A stretch of DNA of 49,886 bases. Source: Clostridia bacterium (GTDB lineage Bacteria; Bacillota; Clostridia; Christensenellales; CAG-1252). The stretch spans positions 1-49,886 of the forward strand of contig JAGCXI010000048.1 in NCBI GenBank assembly GCA_017961365.1. Reading direction: 5' to 3'. The notes below the pieces were generated by a model. The model did no database searches. It had not been told where the DNA came from and was given only the letters and a program-made list of their open reading frames with translations. Shown here piece after piece: positions 8,661-17,319 of this stretch (position 1 is the first letter of the stretch; every line of letters begins with the position of its first letter). The translations under genes and the position numbers were made by a program.

Positions 8661-8927
8661 ATGGAACAAACCGTCTTGAAAAGCAAACACAGCCTCACGA
8701 TACGCGATCTCACCACCGTGACGGGCGTCAAATCCGTCGTCAGTCTCGGGGAGAAGGAAGTGCGACTCGCACTCGAGGAAAAAACGCTGACGCTCGTCGG
8801 CCGCGCCTTTTCCGCAGAACATCTTTCCCTCGAAGAGGGAACGCTCGTGCTCTCGGGCGAAGTGGAAAGCCTTCGTTACGGCACGAAGACCGAAGCGAAA
8901 GGCTTCTTGAAACGACTTTTGAAATGA
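8661..8927 (+). CDS. yabP: Sporulation protein YabP
   Basis: An 88-residue protein of the YabP/YqfC family, needed in Bacillus for spore cortex and coat morphogenesis in the mother cell. The ATG at 8661 follows GGAGGGAATT; an upstream in-frame ATG at 8601 lacks a ribosome site. The family pattern is clear: a start resembling KHSLTIRDL, a central TGVKSV segment, and paired beta strands ending LVLSGEVESLRY. Its stop overlaps the yabQ start (ATGA), so the two are translationally coupled, as in the usual yabP-yabQ arrangement. No clear sigma-A promoter is visible upstream, consistent with sporulation-specific (sigma-E) transcription, though I could not define a sigma-E site with confidence. Confidence 0.9.
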   Translation: MEQTVLKSKHSLTIRDLTTVTGVKSVVSLGEKEVRLALEEKTLTLVGRAFSAEHLSLEEGTLVLSGEVESLRYGTKTEAKGFLKRLLK

Positions 8928-9433
8928 TCCTCGAGGAATGCGCCGTCTTCGCGAAAATGCTTGCGGCGGGGCTTGCCGCGGGAGTCTTTGCGCGCTTTCT
9001 TCATCTTCTCGGCTCCGCTTCTTCTTCGGCGCGCATCTTTTGCGACGCGCTCATTGCCGCCGAAACGGGCGCCGCTTATTTCCTCTCGCTTTATTTTTCC
9101 GCGGGCGGCGTCTTTCGTCTTTATTCTCTCGCGGCATTCTCTTTCGGCGTCTTTCTGTCCATCTCTCTTCTTCTGCGCTTTTCTCCCCTTCTGCGACGGC
9201 TCGCGGCAAGGGCGATAAGTCCCTTGCTCAAGGGATATCGCAAGGTGGAAACATCCCTTGAAAAAAGGCTTCGTCCCCTCCTCGAAAAAAGGGAGGCGAG
9301 ACGGCGAAAACGGAGAGGGAAAAGAGCGGAGACCCGAGCAAAGAGAGAAGAGGCGCGCCTCCGAAAAAAGAAGATATCCCTCGAAAAACGATCCGCAAAA
9401 AGCGGTTCTCGGCGCGTAGAGATCGAGCATTGA
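8924..9433 (+). CDS. yabQ: Sporulation protein YabQ
   Basis: A 169-residue membrane protein overlapping yabP by four bases. It shows several hydrophobic segments in residues about 8-105, followed by a strongly basic tail with Arg/Lys/Glu repeats from about residue 115. Size, topology and position directly after yabP identify it as YabQ, an integral membrane protein needed for cortex formation in spore formers. The usual next genes (divIC, S1-domain protein) are absent; the next gene is an unrelated hydrolase-like protein with its own promoter. Confidence 0.82.
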   Translation: MILEECAVFAKMLAAGLAAGVFARFLHLLGSASSSARIFCDALIAAETGAAYFLSLYFSAGGVFRLYSLAAFSFGVFLSISLLLRFSPLLRRLAARAISPLLKGYRKVETSLEKRLRPLLEKREARRRKRRGKRAETRAKREEARLRKKKISLEKRSAKSGSRRVEIEH

Positions 9434-9490
9434 GACGTCGCGCGCCCGCGCCCGTAAGCGCATTGCTATAGCGCGCAGCGCGCAAAATAA

Positions 9491-9519
9491 TTGACACAAT
9501 CGGTTTTTCGGAGTACAAT
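9491..9519 (+). promoter_or_regulatory. Consensus sigma-A promoter of the 9.5-18.2 kb operon
   Basis: TTGACA (9491-9496), a 17-base spacer and TACAAT (9514-9519), 28 bases before the ATG at 9548. No other strong promoter is seen before 18.2 kb, so it probably drives the eight-gene unit. Confidence 0.88.
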
Positions 9520-9547
9520 ATACGCAAGATAAAAACGGAGACGTGCG

Positions 9548-11161
9548 ATGATCATCAAATTTCTCACGCCGGTGCAGCTTTGGCAGGATTTCGACCCGCA
9601 AGCCGCGCCGCTCGACATGGCAATAGCGTATAATAACGAAGAAGGCGACTTGCGGCGCAAGGGCGTCTATTTTACCGCAGAGACGAGTGAAGAGGGGCAG
9701 ATCCGCGCTTTTGCGGAGATCAAATCCTCTGTGGCGCAGCCCAAACGTATCTTGGTCTCCGTGCTCACCGAGCCCGAACAACGCCCTATTTCCGACAGTT
9801 TCGACGAGCTTTTGAAACGCGGCTTCGCCGTGGTCACCGTGGACGTCAGCGGCATTCCGGACCAGAATGATAACGCTGCGAAATACCCGTCTGCCTATGC
9901 TTACGCCTCTTTTGCGGCGGGCAAGCCCGACCGCTTCTTGGCGACGCCTTCGGCGAAACATTCCCCCGTCTTCCTTTGGGCGAAGATCGTGCGTCGCGCC
10001 CTTACCCTCCTCGAATATCTTTATCCGAAAGCCACTTTGGCTGTCCTCGGCACGCTTTCCGCGGCAGACGTCGCCTGGCAAGTGGCGGCGATGGACAGAA
10101 GGATAAGCGCTCTCATCGCGCTTTTGGGGGATTATTCCGAGCCACCCGTCCTCGAAGAGGACAGCTCGAATGCGGACAGCTATATCATGGCGCTCAGCGC
10201 AAAGAGCGCGGCGCGTATGGTGCGTTGCCCTTGCCTTGTCGCCACCTCGGCGAATCAACATGGCGGCGACGTGAAAAAGATCGGCGAAGTCATCCATCAA
10301 ATCCCCGAAAACGTTCCTTACACCATCGCGGTCACGCCGCGCCTCAATGGGCAGATCGACGAAGCGGATCTTCTCTCCACGTATAAATGGCTGGACAAGG
10401 CGCTCCGCGGCGAAAAGACCCCCGACCTCTCTCTCACCTCTTCGCAAGAAGACGGCTTCGTTCGTTTCGTGCTCCACGAACCCTCGGGAAGCGTTCGCGC
10501 CGCCACGTTGCACGTTTCTTATAATAACGCTCCCGCGGAATATCGCCATTGGCACGAATTCCCAATGAAGAAGCAAGAGGACGGCACCTACGCGGCGGAC
10601 GTCCCCGTCTGGGCGGGCGATCGCGAGGTCACTTCTTACGCGACGGCAACGATCTCCGGTGGGATGACTTTCGCCGCGAAGACAGTCTGCACGCTGGTCT
10701 CCTCGACGCGCCCTTATCATACGAGCCAATTCCTCTTGGACACGGCGTCCGATCACGGGTTTTATTCGGATAATTCGGGAGAAACCTTTATTTCTCATAA
10801 GGATGATTTCCGCATCGCGGAATGCCCGAACGGTGTGCCCGGCTTTGCGGGGAAAGGCGTCCTTCGCACGAATATCCTCTCCGAGACGGGTCGATACGAA
10901 ACGGCGTCCTCGCTGCATATCAGCGTGTATTCCAAGTCGGATTCGACGGTCCGCGTTTGCCTGATGAAGGCGGAAGACGACCGCATCATTCGCTATACGG
11001 CCCTCTGCGAAGCGGAAGGCGAAGAATGGACTCGGCTCTCCCTCGAGACCGATGATTTCAAAACGGAAGAGCTCATCCCGATGAAGGATTGGGAGGGACT
11101 GCTCGGGATAATTCTTCCCGACACAGACGATAAATACTATAACAATTTCCTTTGGATGTAA
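9548..11161 (+). CDS. Alpha/beta-hydrolase-like protein with degenerate nucleophile motif
   Basis: A 537-residue protein without signal peptide or membrane segment. Residues about 1-290 look like an acyl-peptidase or acetylxylan-esterase type alpha/beta hydrolase: strands such as RILVSVLT and FAVVTVDVSG, a segment ATLAVLGTLSAADVAWQVA where the nucleophile elbow would be, then ALIALLGDY. The usual GxSxG is replaced by GTLSAAD. Residues about 295-390 form an Ig-like sandwich and 395-537 a jelly-roll-like region, perhaps carbohydrate binding. GGAG lies eight bases before the ATG. The stop is followed directly by lepB. Function is unknown: it may be a non-catalytic binding protein or an enzyme with a shifted serine. 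Confidence 0.6.
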   Translation: MIIKFLTPVQLWQDFDPQAAPLDMAIAYNNEEGDLRRKGVYFTAETSEEGQIRAFAEIKSSVAQPKRILVSVLTEPEQRPISDSFDELLKRGFAVVTVDVSGIPDQNDNAAKYPSAYAYASFAAGKPDRFLATPSAKHSPVFLWAKIVRRALTLLEYLYPKATLAVLGTLSAADVAWQVAAMDRRISALIALLGDYSEPPVLEEDSSNADSYIMALSAKSAARMVRCPCLVATSANQHGGDVKKIGEVIHQIPENVPYTIAVTPRLNGQIDEADLLSTYKWLDKALRGEKTPDLSLTSSQEDGFVRFVLHEPSGSVRAATLHVSYNNAPAEYRHWHEFPMKKQEDGTYAADVPVWAGDREVTSYATATISGGMTFAAKTVCTLVSSTRPYHTSQFLLDTASDHGFYSDNSGETFISHKDDFRIAECPNGVPGFAGKGVLRTNILSETGRYETASSLHISVYSKSDSTVRVCLMKAEDDRIIRYTALCEAEGEEWTRLSLETDDFKTEELIPMKDWEGLLGIILPDTDDKYYNNFLWM

Positions 11162-11167
11162 GTGATT

Positions 11168-11869
11168 ATGAGCGAAGTCAATGAGGGTCGCAAAGCGCTT
11201 CGACTTTTGGTCGAGATCGTAATATGCTTTTTCATCGCCGTCGTCTTGGTCGGCATCGTGCAACAATTTTTCCTCGCGCCCGTCGGCGTGGTGGGTTCCT
11301 CCATGTATCCGACGATCAATTCGGAGGGAGACAAAGTCTTCGTGCAAAAACGCTTCTTTACGGTGAGCCGCGGCGACGTCGTGGTCTTTTATCGTCCGAA
11401 CAGCGACGACGTGACCTCGAAGAACCCTTCGAATTCCATCACGATCTCGGACTTCTTCAATTCGATGCCTTTCGTGAATAAGATCCCGCACGTCAAGGAG
11501 GAATCCTCCTCGGACAGCGACTACACCTGCGTCATCAAACGCGTCGTCGGGCTGCCCGGCGATACGATCGAGATCCGCGAGGACCCCCTGAATCCGGGCA
11601 TCGCGCAGCTCTTCGTGAACGGTAGCGCGGTGAAGAATGATTTCGTCATGCATTCCAAGACCCTCTACGGATACGGCGTGAAGACCCTTCCCCTCGCGTC
11701 CTGGACGGTGGGCGAAGGCGAGCTTTTCGTCTTGGGCGATAACCGTGACAATAGCTTCGACAGCGAGGACTACGGTCCGATCCAATCGGATTGGCTGATG
11801 GGTCGAGTGGTGCTTGCAAGGATCGACGGAAAATATAAGTTCGGTCTGAAAAAATCGTATGACGAATGA
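11168..11869 (+). CDS. lepB: Type I signal peptidase
   Basis: A 233-residue membrane serine protease that removes signal peptides from exported proteins. One N-terminal transmembrane helix (residues 13-33) is followed by the S26 boxes: catalytic S45 in GSSMYPT, catalytic K124 in VIKRVVGLPGD and box E LGDNRDNSFDS. An insertion of about 35 residues rich in Ser/Asn (80-120) lies between the boxes. The start could be GTG 11162 or ATG 11168; I chose ATG. There is no clear ribosome site, and the frame begins right after the previous stop, so translation is probably coupled. It lies in a core operon beside a predicted lipoprotein, which itself would use signal peptidase II. Confidence 0.92.
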   Translation: MSEVNEGRKALRLLVEIVICFFIAVVLVGIVQQFFLAPVGVVGSSMYPTINSEGDKVFVQKRFFTVSRGDVVVFYRPNSDDVTSKNPSNSITISDFFNSMPFVNKIPHVKEESSSDSDYTCVIKRVVGLPGDTIEIREDPLNPGIAQLFVNGSAVKNDFVMHSKTLYGYGVKTLPLASWTVGEGELFVLGDNRDNSFDSEDYGPIQSDWLMGRVVLARIDGKYKFGLKKSYDE

Positions 11870-11873
11870 TGGT

Positions 11874-12665
11874 ATGAAAAGAGTTCTCCCCCTTTTGCTC
11901 CTCATCCTTGCGGCGACGCTCTGCTTGCCCGCCTGTAAGTCGAAAAACAAGACGGTATATCATACCGTCCGCTTCGACGTGTCCTATCTTTCCGCCGAGA
12001 CGACGGCGCCCGAGCCCGTCACGCAAGAGGAAGGCTCCTTTGTCCTTCTCCCCGCGCTCTCCGTGGAAGCGACGCCCGGCACGGTCATCATTTGGACGGC
12101 GGATCTTCTCTCGAAAGCGGCTTATGATCCCGCTTCCCCCCTCACCGAAGATCTCACCCTTTACGCCGTGGAAGTCGCAAAATCTTATCAGATCACCTAT
12201 CTCTTGGATCGTGGGCGAAACGCCGCCTCGAATCCCACTTCTTATGACGGAACGAAAGAGATCGTTCTCGCAAAGCCGAAAGCCGAAGGCTTTTTCCATT
12301 TCGCAAAATGGACAAACGCCCTCGATCCCACCCACACGGAGATGACCTCCATCCCCGTCGGTACAAAAGGCGATCTCGCCCTTCGCGCTTGGTTTCTGCC
12401 CAATGAATACCCCATCCTTTATGACGGACTGACCGAAGCGGAAAAAACGCGCTTTGCCTGCCCCGACACCTATGTCTACGGCGAGTCTGTCACCTTGCCC
12501 ATCCCCGAAAGAGATGGCTATGATTTTCTCGGATATACCGCCTATGCGGATCCGTCGCTCGAAATAACGGAGATCACGTCCACGCTTTTGGACAATGAAA
12601 AATCCCGCCTTTTCAGCGGCATCATCAACATTCGTCTCGTGGCGAATTGGAGGGAAAAAGAATGA
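11874..12665 (+). CDS. Lipoprotein with InlB_B-type repeats
   Basis: A 263-residue protein whose signal peptide ends in the lipobox LPAC. I used the ATG at 11874, which gives a compact lipoprotein signal; the ATG at 11859 overlapping lepB is an alternative. Three beta-rich units follow, each with a strand like YQITYLLDRG or YPILYDGL, then a turn of the form KAEGFFHFAKWTN or RDGYDFLGYT, and a terminal LVANW. This is the pattern of InlB_B/Listeria-Bacteroides repeats (Flg_new), found in surface proteins. It is likely tethered on the outer face of the membrane; its partner is unknown. The stop overlaps the next start (ATGA). Confidence 0.75.
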   Translation: MKRVLPLLLLILAATLCLPACKSKNKTVYHTVRFDVSYLSAETTAPEPVTQEEGSFVLLPALSVEATPGTVIIWTADLLSKAAYDPASPLTEDLTLYAVEVAKSYQITYLLDRGRNAASNPTSYDGTKEIVLAKPKAEGFFHFAKWTNALDPTHTEMTSIPVGTKGDLALRAWFLPNEYPILYDGLTEAEKTRFACPDTYVYGESVTLPIPERDGYDFLGYTAYADPSLEITEITSTLLDNEKSRLFSGIINIRLVANWREKE

Positions 12666-13381
12666 AAGTCGTGGTGACGGGAGCAAGCGGAGACATCGGA
12701 AAAGCGATCGTGCGCGCCTTCTTTTCGAGAGGAGACAACGTGGCGATCCTTTATTTTTCGGACGAGGCTTCGGCGAATGCGCTCGCCGCGGAAGGCGCCG
12801 CGCCGGGGCTTCTCTGCGTAACGAAAAAAGCGGATCTTCGGGACGCGGAAGATACTTCGCGCGCTTTGGACGAGCTCCTTCGCACCTTCGGCGCGCCCGA
12901 CATCCTCGTAAACGCGGCGGGCATAGACGATTATAACACCCTTTTGGATACCACGACGGAAAAATGGGACGAGATCTTCGCCGTCAACGCGCGCTCCGTC
13001 TTCCAGACCTCCGTTTGGGCGGCAAAGCATATGCTTGCGGGCGGACGGATCGTGAATATCTCCTCCGTTTGGGGGCGTCGCCCCGCGCCTTGCGAAGGCG
13101 CATACGCGGCGTCCAAAGCGGCGGTGGAAAGCTTTACGAAGACTTTCGCGGCGGAAGTGGGAGATCTCGGCGTCACGGTGAACGCCGTCGCGGCGGGCTA
13201 TATCGACACCAAGATGAACGCCCGTTTCTCAAAGGAAGAGAGAGCGGATTTCCTCTCCTCCCTCGCCGTCAAAAGAGTGGGGACGACGGAAGACGTCGTG
13301 AACGCCGTTCTCTTCCTCGCAGACGAGAAATCAAGCTATATCACAGGACAGATCCTCGAAGTTTCGGGCGGCATGCATTAG
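12662..13381 (+). CDS. SDR oxidoreductase, FabG-like
   Basis: A 239-residue short-chain dehydrogenase. The ATG at 12662 follows GGAGGG and overlaps the preceding stop. The nucleotide-binding TGASGDIG is at residues 6-13, NAAG at 84-87, catalytic Ser at about 134-135 and the YxxxK pair at Y148/K152. The C-terminal SSYITGQILEVSGG is typical of the FabG branch. Close similarity to 3-oxoacyl-ACP reductases is clear, but there are no fatty-acid genes nearby. This could be a moonlighting or divergent copy acting on another ketone, so the substrate is left open. Confidence 0.85.
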   Translation: MKVVVTGASGDIGKAIVRAFFSRGDNVAILYFSDEASANALAAEGAAPGLLCVTKKADLRDAEDTSRALDELLRTFGAPDILVNAAGIDDYNTLLDTTTEKWDEIFAVNARSVFQTSVWAAKHMLAGGRIVNISSVWGRRPAPCEGAYAASKAAVESFTKTFAAEVGDLGVTVNAVAAGYIDTKMNARFSKEERADFLSSLAVKRVGTTEDVVNAVLFLADEKSSYITGQILEVSGGMH

Positions 13382-13424
13382 CCCGAAAAGTCGATTTTTT
13401 AAATTTTAGGTTCGGAGGTATCTT

Positions 13425-15176
13425 ATGTCGCAGGATTACATAGAGCAATACAATCATTGGCTCGCATCCGTCGATCCGGAAGAAAAGATAGAGCTTGCGG
13501 CGCTCGCCGCGGACGAAAAGGAGCTCAAAGAGCGTTTCAGCCTTCCTCTCGCTTTCGGGACGGCGGGCATGCGCGGCACCATCGGGCTCGGCACTTTCCG
13601 CATGAATCTTTACACCGTGGCGCGCGCGACGGCGGGACTCGCGGATTACATCGCGGAGCAAGGCGAAGAGGCGATGCGCCGCGGCGTGGTCATCTCCTAT
13701 GACACGAGGCGAATGAGCTTCGAATTCGCGATGGAGGCGGCGCGCGTGCTGGCTTATCACAAGATCAAGGCGTATCTCTTCGAGGACGTCCGCCCCGTGC
13801 CCCTCTGCTCCTTCAGCGTGGGCTATCTGCACACCTTCTCGGTCATTATGATCACGGCGAGCCACAATCCGAAAGAATACAACGGCTATAAAGTCTATGG
13901 CGAGGACGGCGCGCAGCTCTCCCCAGAAGCGACGGCGCGCGTCGTAAAATACATCGAAAAACGCGATTACTTCGACATCGGAAAGGCGGATGTGGACCCC
14001 TCAAGGGAAAACGTCCTCGGAAAAGACGGCTATGCCCTCGGGGATTATATCACCGTCATCGGCAAGAGCGTGGACGAAAAATACTTCGAGATCATCGAGA
14101 AGCTCTCCCTTTCCCCCGAGGCGGTGGCAAAAGAGGGCAGCTCCCTCAAGATCGTCTATACTCCCTTGCACGGAAGCGGATACAAGCCCGTGACTACCAT
14201 CCTTTCGCGTATGCATATCCCCTTCAACGTCGTGCCCGAGCAGGCGCTTCCCGACGCGGAATTCCCGACGGTGAAGATGCCGAATCCCGAGATGCCCGAC
14301 GCTTTGACCCTCGGCATCAAGCTCGCGGAAGAGCTGGGGAGCGACGTCGTCATCGGCACGGATCCCGACGCGGACAGAATGGGCGTCGCCGTGCGCAAAG
14401 ATACGGGAGATTTCGTCCTGCTGACGGGAAACCAGACCGGCGTGCTTCTGATGGACTACATCCTGCGCCGTCATCAAGAGAAGGGCACCCTTCCGAAAAA
14501 CGCCGCCTGCGTCAAGACCATCGTTACGACCTCTCTCTCGCGCAAAGTGGCGGAGCATTACGGCGCCGTCTGCTTCGACGTGCTGACGGGCTTCAAATTT
14601 ATCGGCGAAAAAATCGACCTCTTCCGCAAAACGGGCGCACATACTTTTATGTTCGGCTATGAAGAGAGCTACGGCTATCTCGCGGGCACCCACGCAAAGG
14701 ATAAAGACGCCGTGGTCTCCACGATGCTCTTTGCGGAAATGGTTTGTTATTACAAGAGCGTCGGCGTCAGCCTCTACGAAAGATTGAAAGAGATCTATCG
14801 CGCCCTCGGCTACTACGCGGAAAAGACGGTCTCCGTCTATTTCAAAGGCTTGCAAGGCATGGCGATCATGAGCGAGAAGACCCGCGCGCTCCGCGACGTG
14901 GAGATCAAGGAGATCGCAGGACGAAAAGTGGAGTCCGTGACGGACTTTATGGTAAGCGAAAAAACCTATTCTTCGGGCAAAAAGGAGAAAATCGACTTTC
15001 CGAAGAGCGACGTGATGTATTACGCGCTCGAAGGGGGTGACTGGGTGGTCATCCGCCCGAGCGGCACCGAGCCGAAGCTCAAGCTTTACGTCTCTTGCGG
15101 CGGCAAAAACGCGGAAGAAGCGGCGGCAAAGGCGGAGGCATTCCTGAACGATATGAAAGGATACGTGGAGCCGTGA
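13425..15176 (+). CDS. pgcA: Phosphoglucomutase/phosphomannomutase
   Basis: A 583-residue alpha-D-phosphohexomutase interconverting glucose 1-phosphate and glucose 6-phosphate. GGAGG precedes the ATG. The phosphoserine S146 lies in ITASHNP, the Mg2+ loop GTDPDADR is at 311-318, the sugar loop has EESYGY, and the phosphate-binding RPSGTEPKLKLY is near the C-terminus. Length and architecture match the Bacillota PgcA (YhxB) type rather than GlmM. It sits mid-operon; the GTG start of the next gene overlaps its stop. The product feeds envelope sugar nucleotides, fitting the secretion genes upstream only loosely. Confidence 0.93.
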   Translation: MSQDYIEQYNHWLASVDPEEKIELAALAADEKELKERFSLPLAFGTAGMRGTIGLGTFRMNLYTVARATAGLADYIAEQGEEAMRRGVVISYDTRRMSFEFAMEAARVLAYHKIKAYLFEDVRPVPLCSFSVGYLHTFSVIMITASHNPKEYNGYKVYGEDGAQLSPEATARVVKYIEKRDYFDIGKADVDPSRENVLGKDGYALGDYITVIGKSVDEKYFEIIEKLSLSPEAVAKEGSSLKIVYTPLHGSGYKPVTTILSRMHIPFNVVPEQALPDAEFPTVKMPNPEMPDALTLGIKLAEELGSDVVIGTDPDADRMGVAVRKDTGDFVLLTGNQTGVLLMDYILRRHQEKGTLPKNAACVKTIVTTSLSRKVAEHYGAVCFDVLTGFKFIGEKIDLFRKTGAHTFMFGYEESYGYLAGTHAKDKDAVVSTMLFAEMVCYYKSVGVSLYERLKEIYRALGYYAEKTVSVYFKGLQGMAIMSEKTRALRDVEIKEIAGRKVESVTDFMVSEKTYSSGKKEKIDFPKSDVMYYALEGGDWVVIRPSGTEPKLKLYVSCGGKNAEEAAAKAEAFLNDMKGYVEP

Positions 15177-16345
15177 CCCCTCTTTACGACGTCGTCAAAA
15201 AATACCGCGGAAAAAGGTTTCATATGCCCGCGCACGGGGGCAAAGGACGGGGGCTCTACGCCTCTGCGCCTTATGACGTCACCGAGCTGAGCTTCACGGA
15301 CAATCTGCAAGCCCCGACAAGCGTCATCCTCGAAGCGGAAAAGCTCGCCGCCAAGGCATACGGCGCGGAAAGCACTCTTTTCTTCGCAGGCGGCGCGACG
15401 GACGCCGTACAGACCGCGCTTTATATGCTCCGCGGAAAAAAGCTCGCCTTTCTCGGCGATATGCATAAGTCCTTTCATTCCGCCCTTCGCCTCTTCTCGA
15501 TCAATTGTCTGCACGTAAAAAGCGAAGAGGAGCTCGAAGACGCGTCTTTCGACGTCTTATGCGTCACCTCTCCGAATTACTACGGCGAAATAAGGGACAT
15601 CCCTCGCCTCGCGGCGATCACGGCGAAAAAAGGGGCGAAACTGCTCGTGGACGAAGCGCACGGCGCGCATTTCGCTTTCAGTTCGAAGCTCCCCGAGAGC
15701 GCTGTGACTCACGCGGATTACGTCATCCACGGCATGCATAAGACCCTGCCCGTCTTCACGGGAGGAGCCCTCCTGCACCTGCGAAAAGCGGAGGAAGGCG
15801 CAGCGCGGAGCGCAAGAGCGGAGGTCATCGGGACGAGCCCTTCTTATCTCGTGATGTGCAGCATGGACTATGCCCGCGATCTCTTCGAGAGAAAAGGAGA
15901 GGCTTATTACGACGACGTGATCCGCCGCATCGAAAAGGCAAAGAAGCGCCACCCCGACTTTGCTTTCCTCGAAAACGACGACCCGACGCGCGTCGTCCTC
16001 CTTCGCAAAAACGGAGGAAAAGCCCTCGCGGCGCACCTCGAAAAGAAGGGGATCTTCGCGGAAGCTTCGGACCGTGACCGATTGGTCTTCATCGTGACGC
16101 CTTATAACGTCCGTTCTCTGGAAAAGGCTTTTCGTCTGGCTTCTTCTTTCCGCGGCAAAAACGCGGAATATGCGGATATTTCCGATATCATCGGGAAAAC
16201 TTCCTTGCAAGACGTCGGCGTCTATCCCCCCGGCGTGCCCCTCGTCAGAGCGGGCGAAGTCTTCACGGAGGAGACCGTGGAGATCCTACGTGCGAATTTA
16301 GATAGACTTTTCGGCACGGTAAATGGTAAAATATTGACGAAATGA
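15173..16345 (+). CDS. Orn/Lys/Arg decarboxylase family protein, YaaO-type (short)
   Basis: A 390-residue PLP-dependent fold-type I enzyme. I place the start at GTG 15173, which overlaps the upstream stop (GTGA); the open frame further upstream is antisense noise. Early residues KRFHMPAHGGKG and the PLP lysine K190 in HGMHKTLPVFTGG are diagnostic of the family. The protein is about 90 residues shorter than YaaO (about 480), mostly in the C-terminal domain. In Bacillota this gene often lies next to tmk and holB, as here next to holB. Whether it decarboxylates arginine, lysine or something else cannot be told. Confidence 0.88.
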   Translation: MTPLYDVVKKYRGKRFHMPAHGGKGRGLYASAPYDVTELSFTDNLQAPTSVILEAEKLAAKAYGAESTLFFAGGATDAVQTALYMLRGKKLAFLGDMHKSFHSALRLFSINCLHVKSEEELEDASFDVLCVTSPNYYGEIRDIPRLAAITAKKGAKLLVDEAHGAHFAFSSKLPESAVTHADYVIHGMHKTLPVFTGGALLHLRKAEEGAARSARAEVIGTSPSYLVMCSMDYARDLFERKGEAYYDDVIRRIEKAKKRHPDFAFLENDDPTRVVLLRKNGGKALAAHLEKKGIFAEASDRDRLVFIVTPYNVRSLEKAFRLASSFRGKNAEYADISDIIGKTSLQDVGVYPPGVPLVRAGEVFTEETVEILRANLDRLFGTVNGKILTK

Positions 16346-17319
16346 AAGCCGACCTGCGATACGAGAAAGAGGTGCGTGAGTCCTCTGCCTTCCGAACGAT
16401 CGAATCCGACCTGCGACGCGGAGAATTCTCCCACGCTTATTTCATCCTTTCGGAAGATAAAGACGCTTTGGACACCCTTTTCGCCCTCATCGCGATGCGC
16501 GTCTACTGCGAAAACGCCTGTTTGGAATGCAAGGAATGCCGCAAGGTGCTTATGCGCTCCAAGCCCGACGTCAAATATCTCGCGGAGGGAGAAGAAAATT
16601 TCTCCGTGGAAGAGATGTCCGCCCTGACCGAAGACGCGGGAATGACCTCCTTTGAGGGCGGCGCGAAGCTTTATTTCTTCAAGAACTTCGAGCGCGTCTC
16701 GGAAGCAGCGCAAAATAAGCTTCTGAAAACGCTGGAAGAGCCCTATCCGGGCGTTCATTTCATCCTCTCCGCAGCGAATGCGGCGAGCGCGCTCCCGACG
16801 GTCTTATCGAGGGTGAAACAGGTCATCTTGTCCGCCTTTCCCGAAGAAGCTCTCCGCGAAGGACTGCTTCGCAGCGGCGTCTCCCCCGAAAGAGCCGCGC
16901 GCGGCGCTAGGATCGGTCAAGGCAGTTTCACAAGGGCGCGTGCGCTTGCGGCGGACGAAGACTTCGCGCGACATGTCTCCGAAGTGTCCGGCATGGTACG
17001 CAGCTTGAAAAAGAGCTCGGACGTGCGCTCTTTCCTCCGCGCTCCCTTCTTCTCGAAGGATCGCATCCTCTCCACCCTCTCCATTTTGGAGATCGTGCTG
17101 GGAGACGCAGTGAAGCTCCATCTCGGGCTTCCGCCCACGCTTTCGGAGATCGCGGAAGACCTTGCGGAGATCGCGGAAATGTACACGACGGCGGCGCTCG
17201 GCGCGGCGCTGGACGTCATAACGACCTGCCGCATACGTTTGAAGGCGAACTGCCTTGCGCAAAACGTGGCGGACTATTTGATGCTTAAAATGGTGGAGGT
17301 AAAATACAAATGCCGATAA
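16342..17319 (+). CDS. holB: DNA polymerase III delta' subunit
   Basis: A 325-residue clamp-loader subunit. The zinc-module cysteines lie in YCENACLECKEC, followed by an AAA+ core with KLYFFKNFERVSEAAQNKLLKTLEEP and the sensor-like ALPTVLSRV. The P-loop is absent (FILSEDKDA in its place), as expected for delta', which does not bind ATP. The ATG overlaps the previous stop (ATGA), and its own 3' end overlaps ricT by ten bases. The pairing with a YaaO-like gene and ricT matches the conserved Bacillota neighbourhood, although tmk, yaaQ and yaaR are missing. Confidence 0.88.
   Translation: MKADLRYEKEVRESSAFRTIESDLRRGEFSHAYFILSEDKDALDTLFALIAMRVYCENACLECKECRKVLMRSKPDVKYLAEGEENFSVEEMSALTEDAGMTSFEGGAKLYFFKNFERVSEAAQNKLLKTLEEPYPGVHFILSAANAASALPTVLSRVKQVILSAFPEEALREGLLRSGVSPERAARGARIGQGSFTRARALAADEDFARHVSEVSGMVRSLKKSSDVRSFLRAPFFSKDRILSTLSILEIVLGDAVKLHLGLPPTLSEIAEDLAEIAEMYTTAALGAALDVITTCRIRLKANCLAQNVADYLMLKMVEVKYKCR

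Noticed and set aside
8876-11950. Open minus-strand frame of about 1020 codons
   Set aside because: It runs antisense through yabQ, the hydrolase-like gene and lepB, which have clear motifs and starts.
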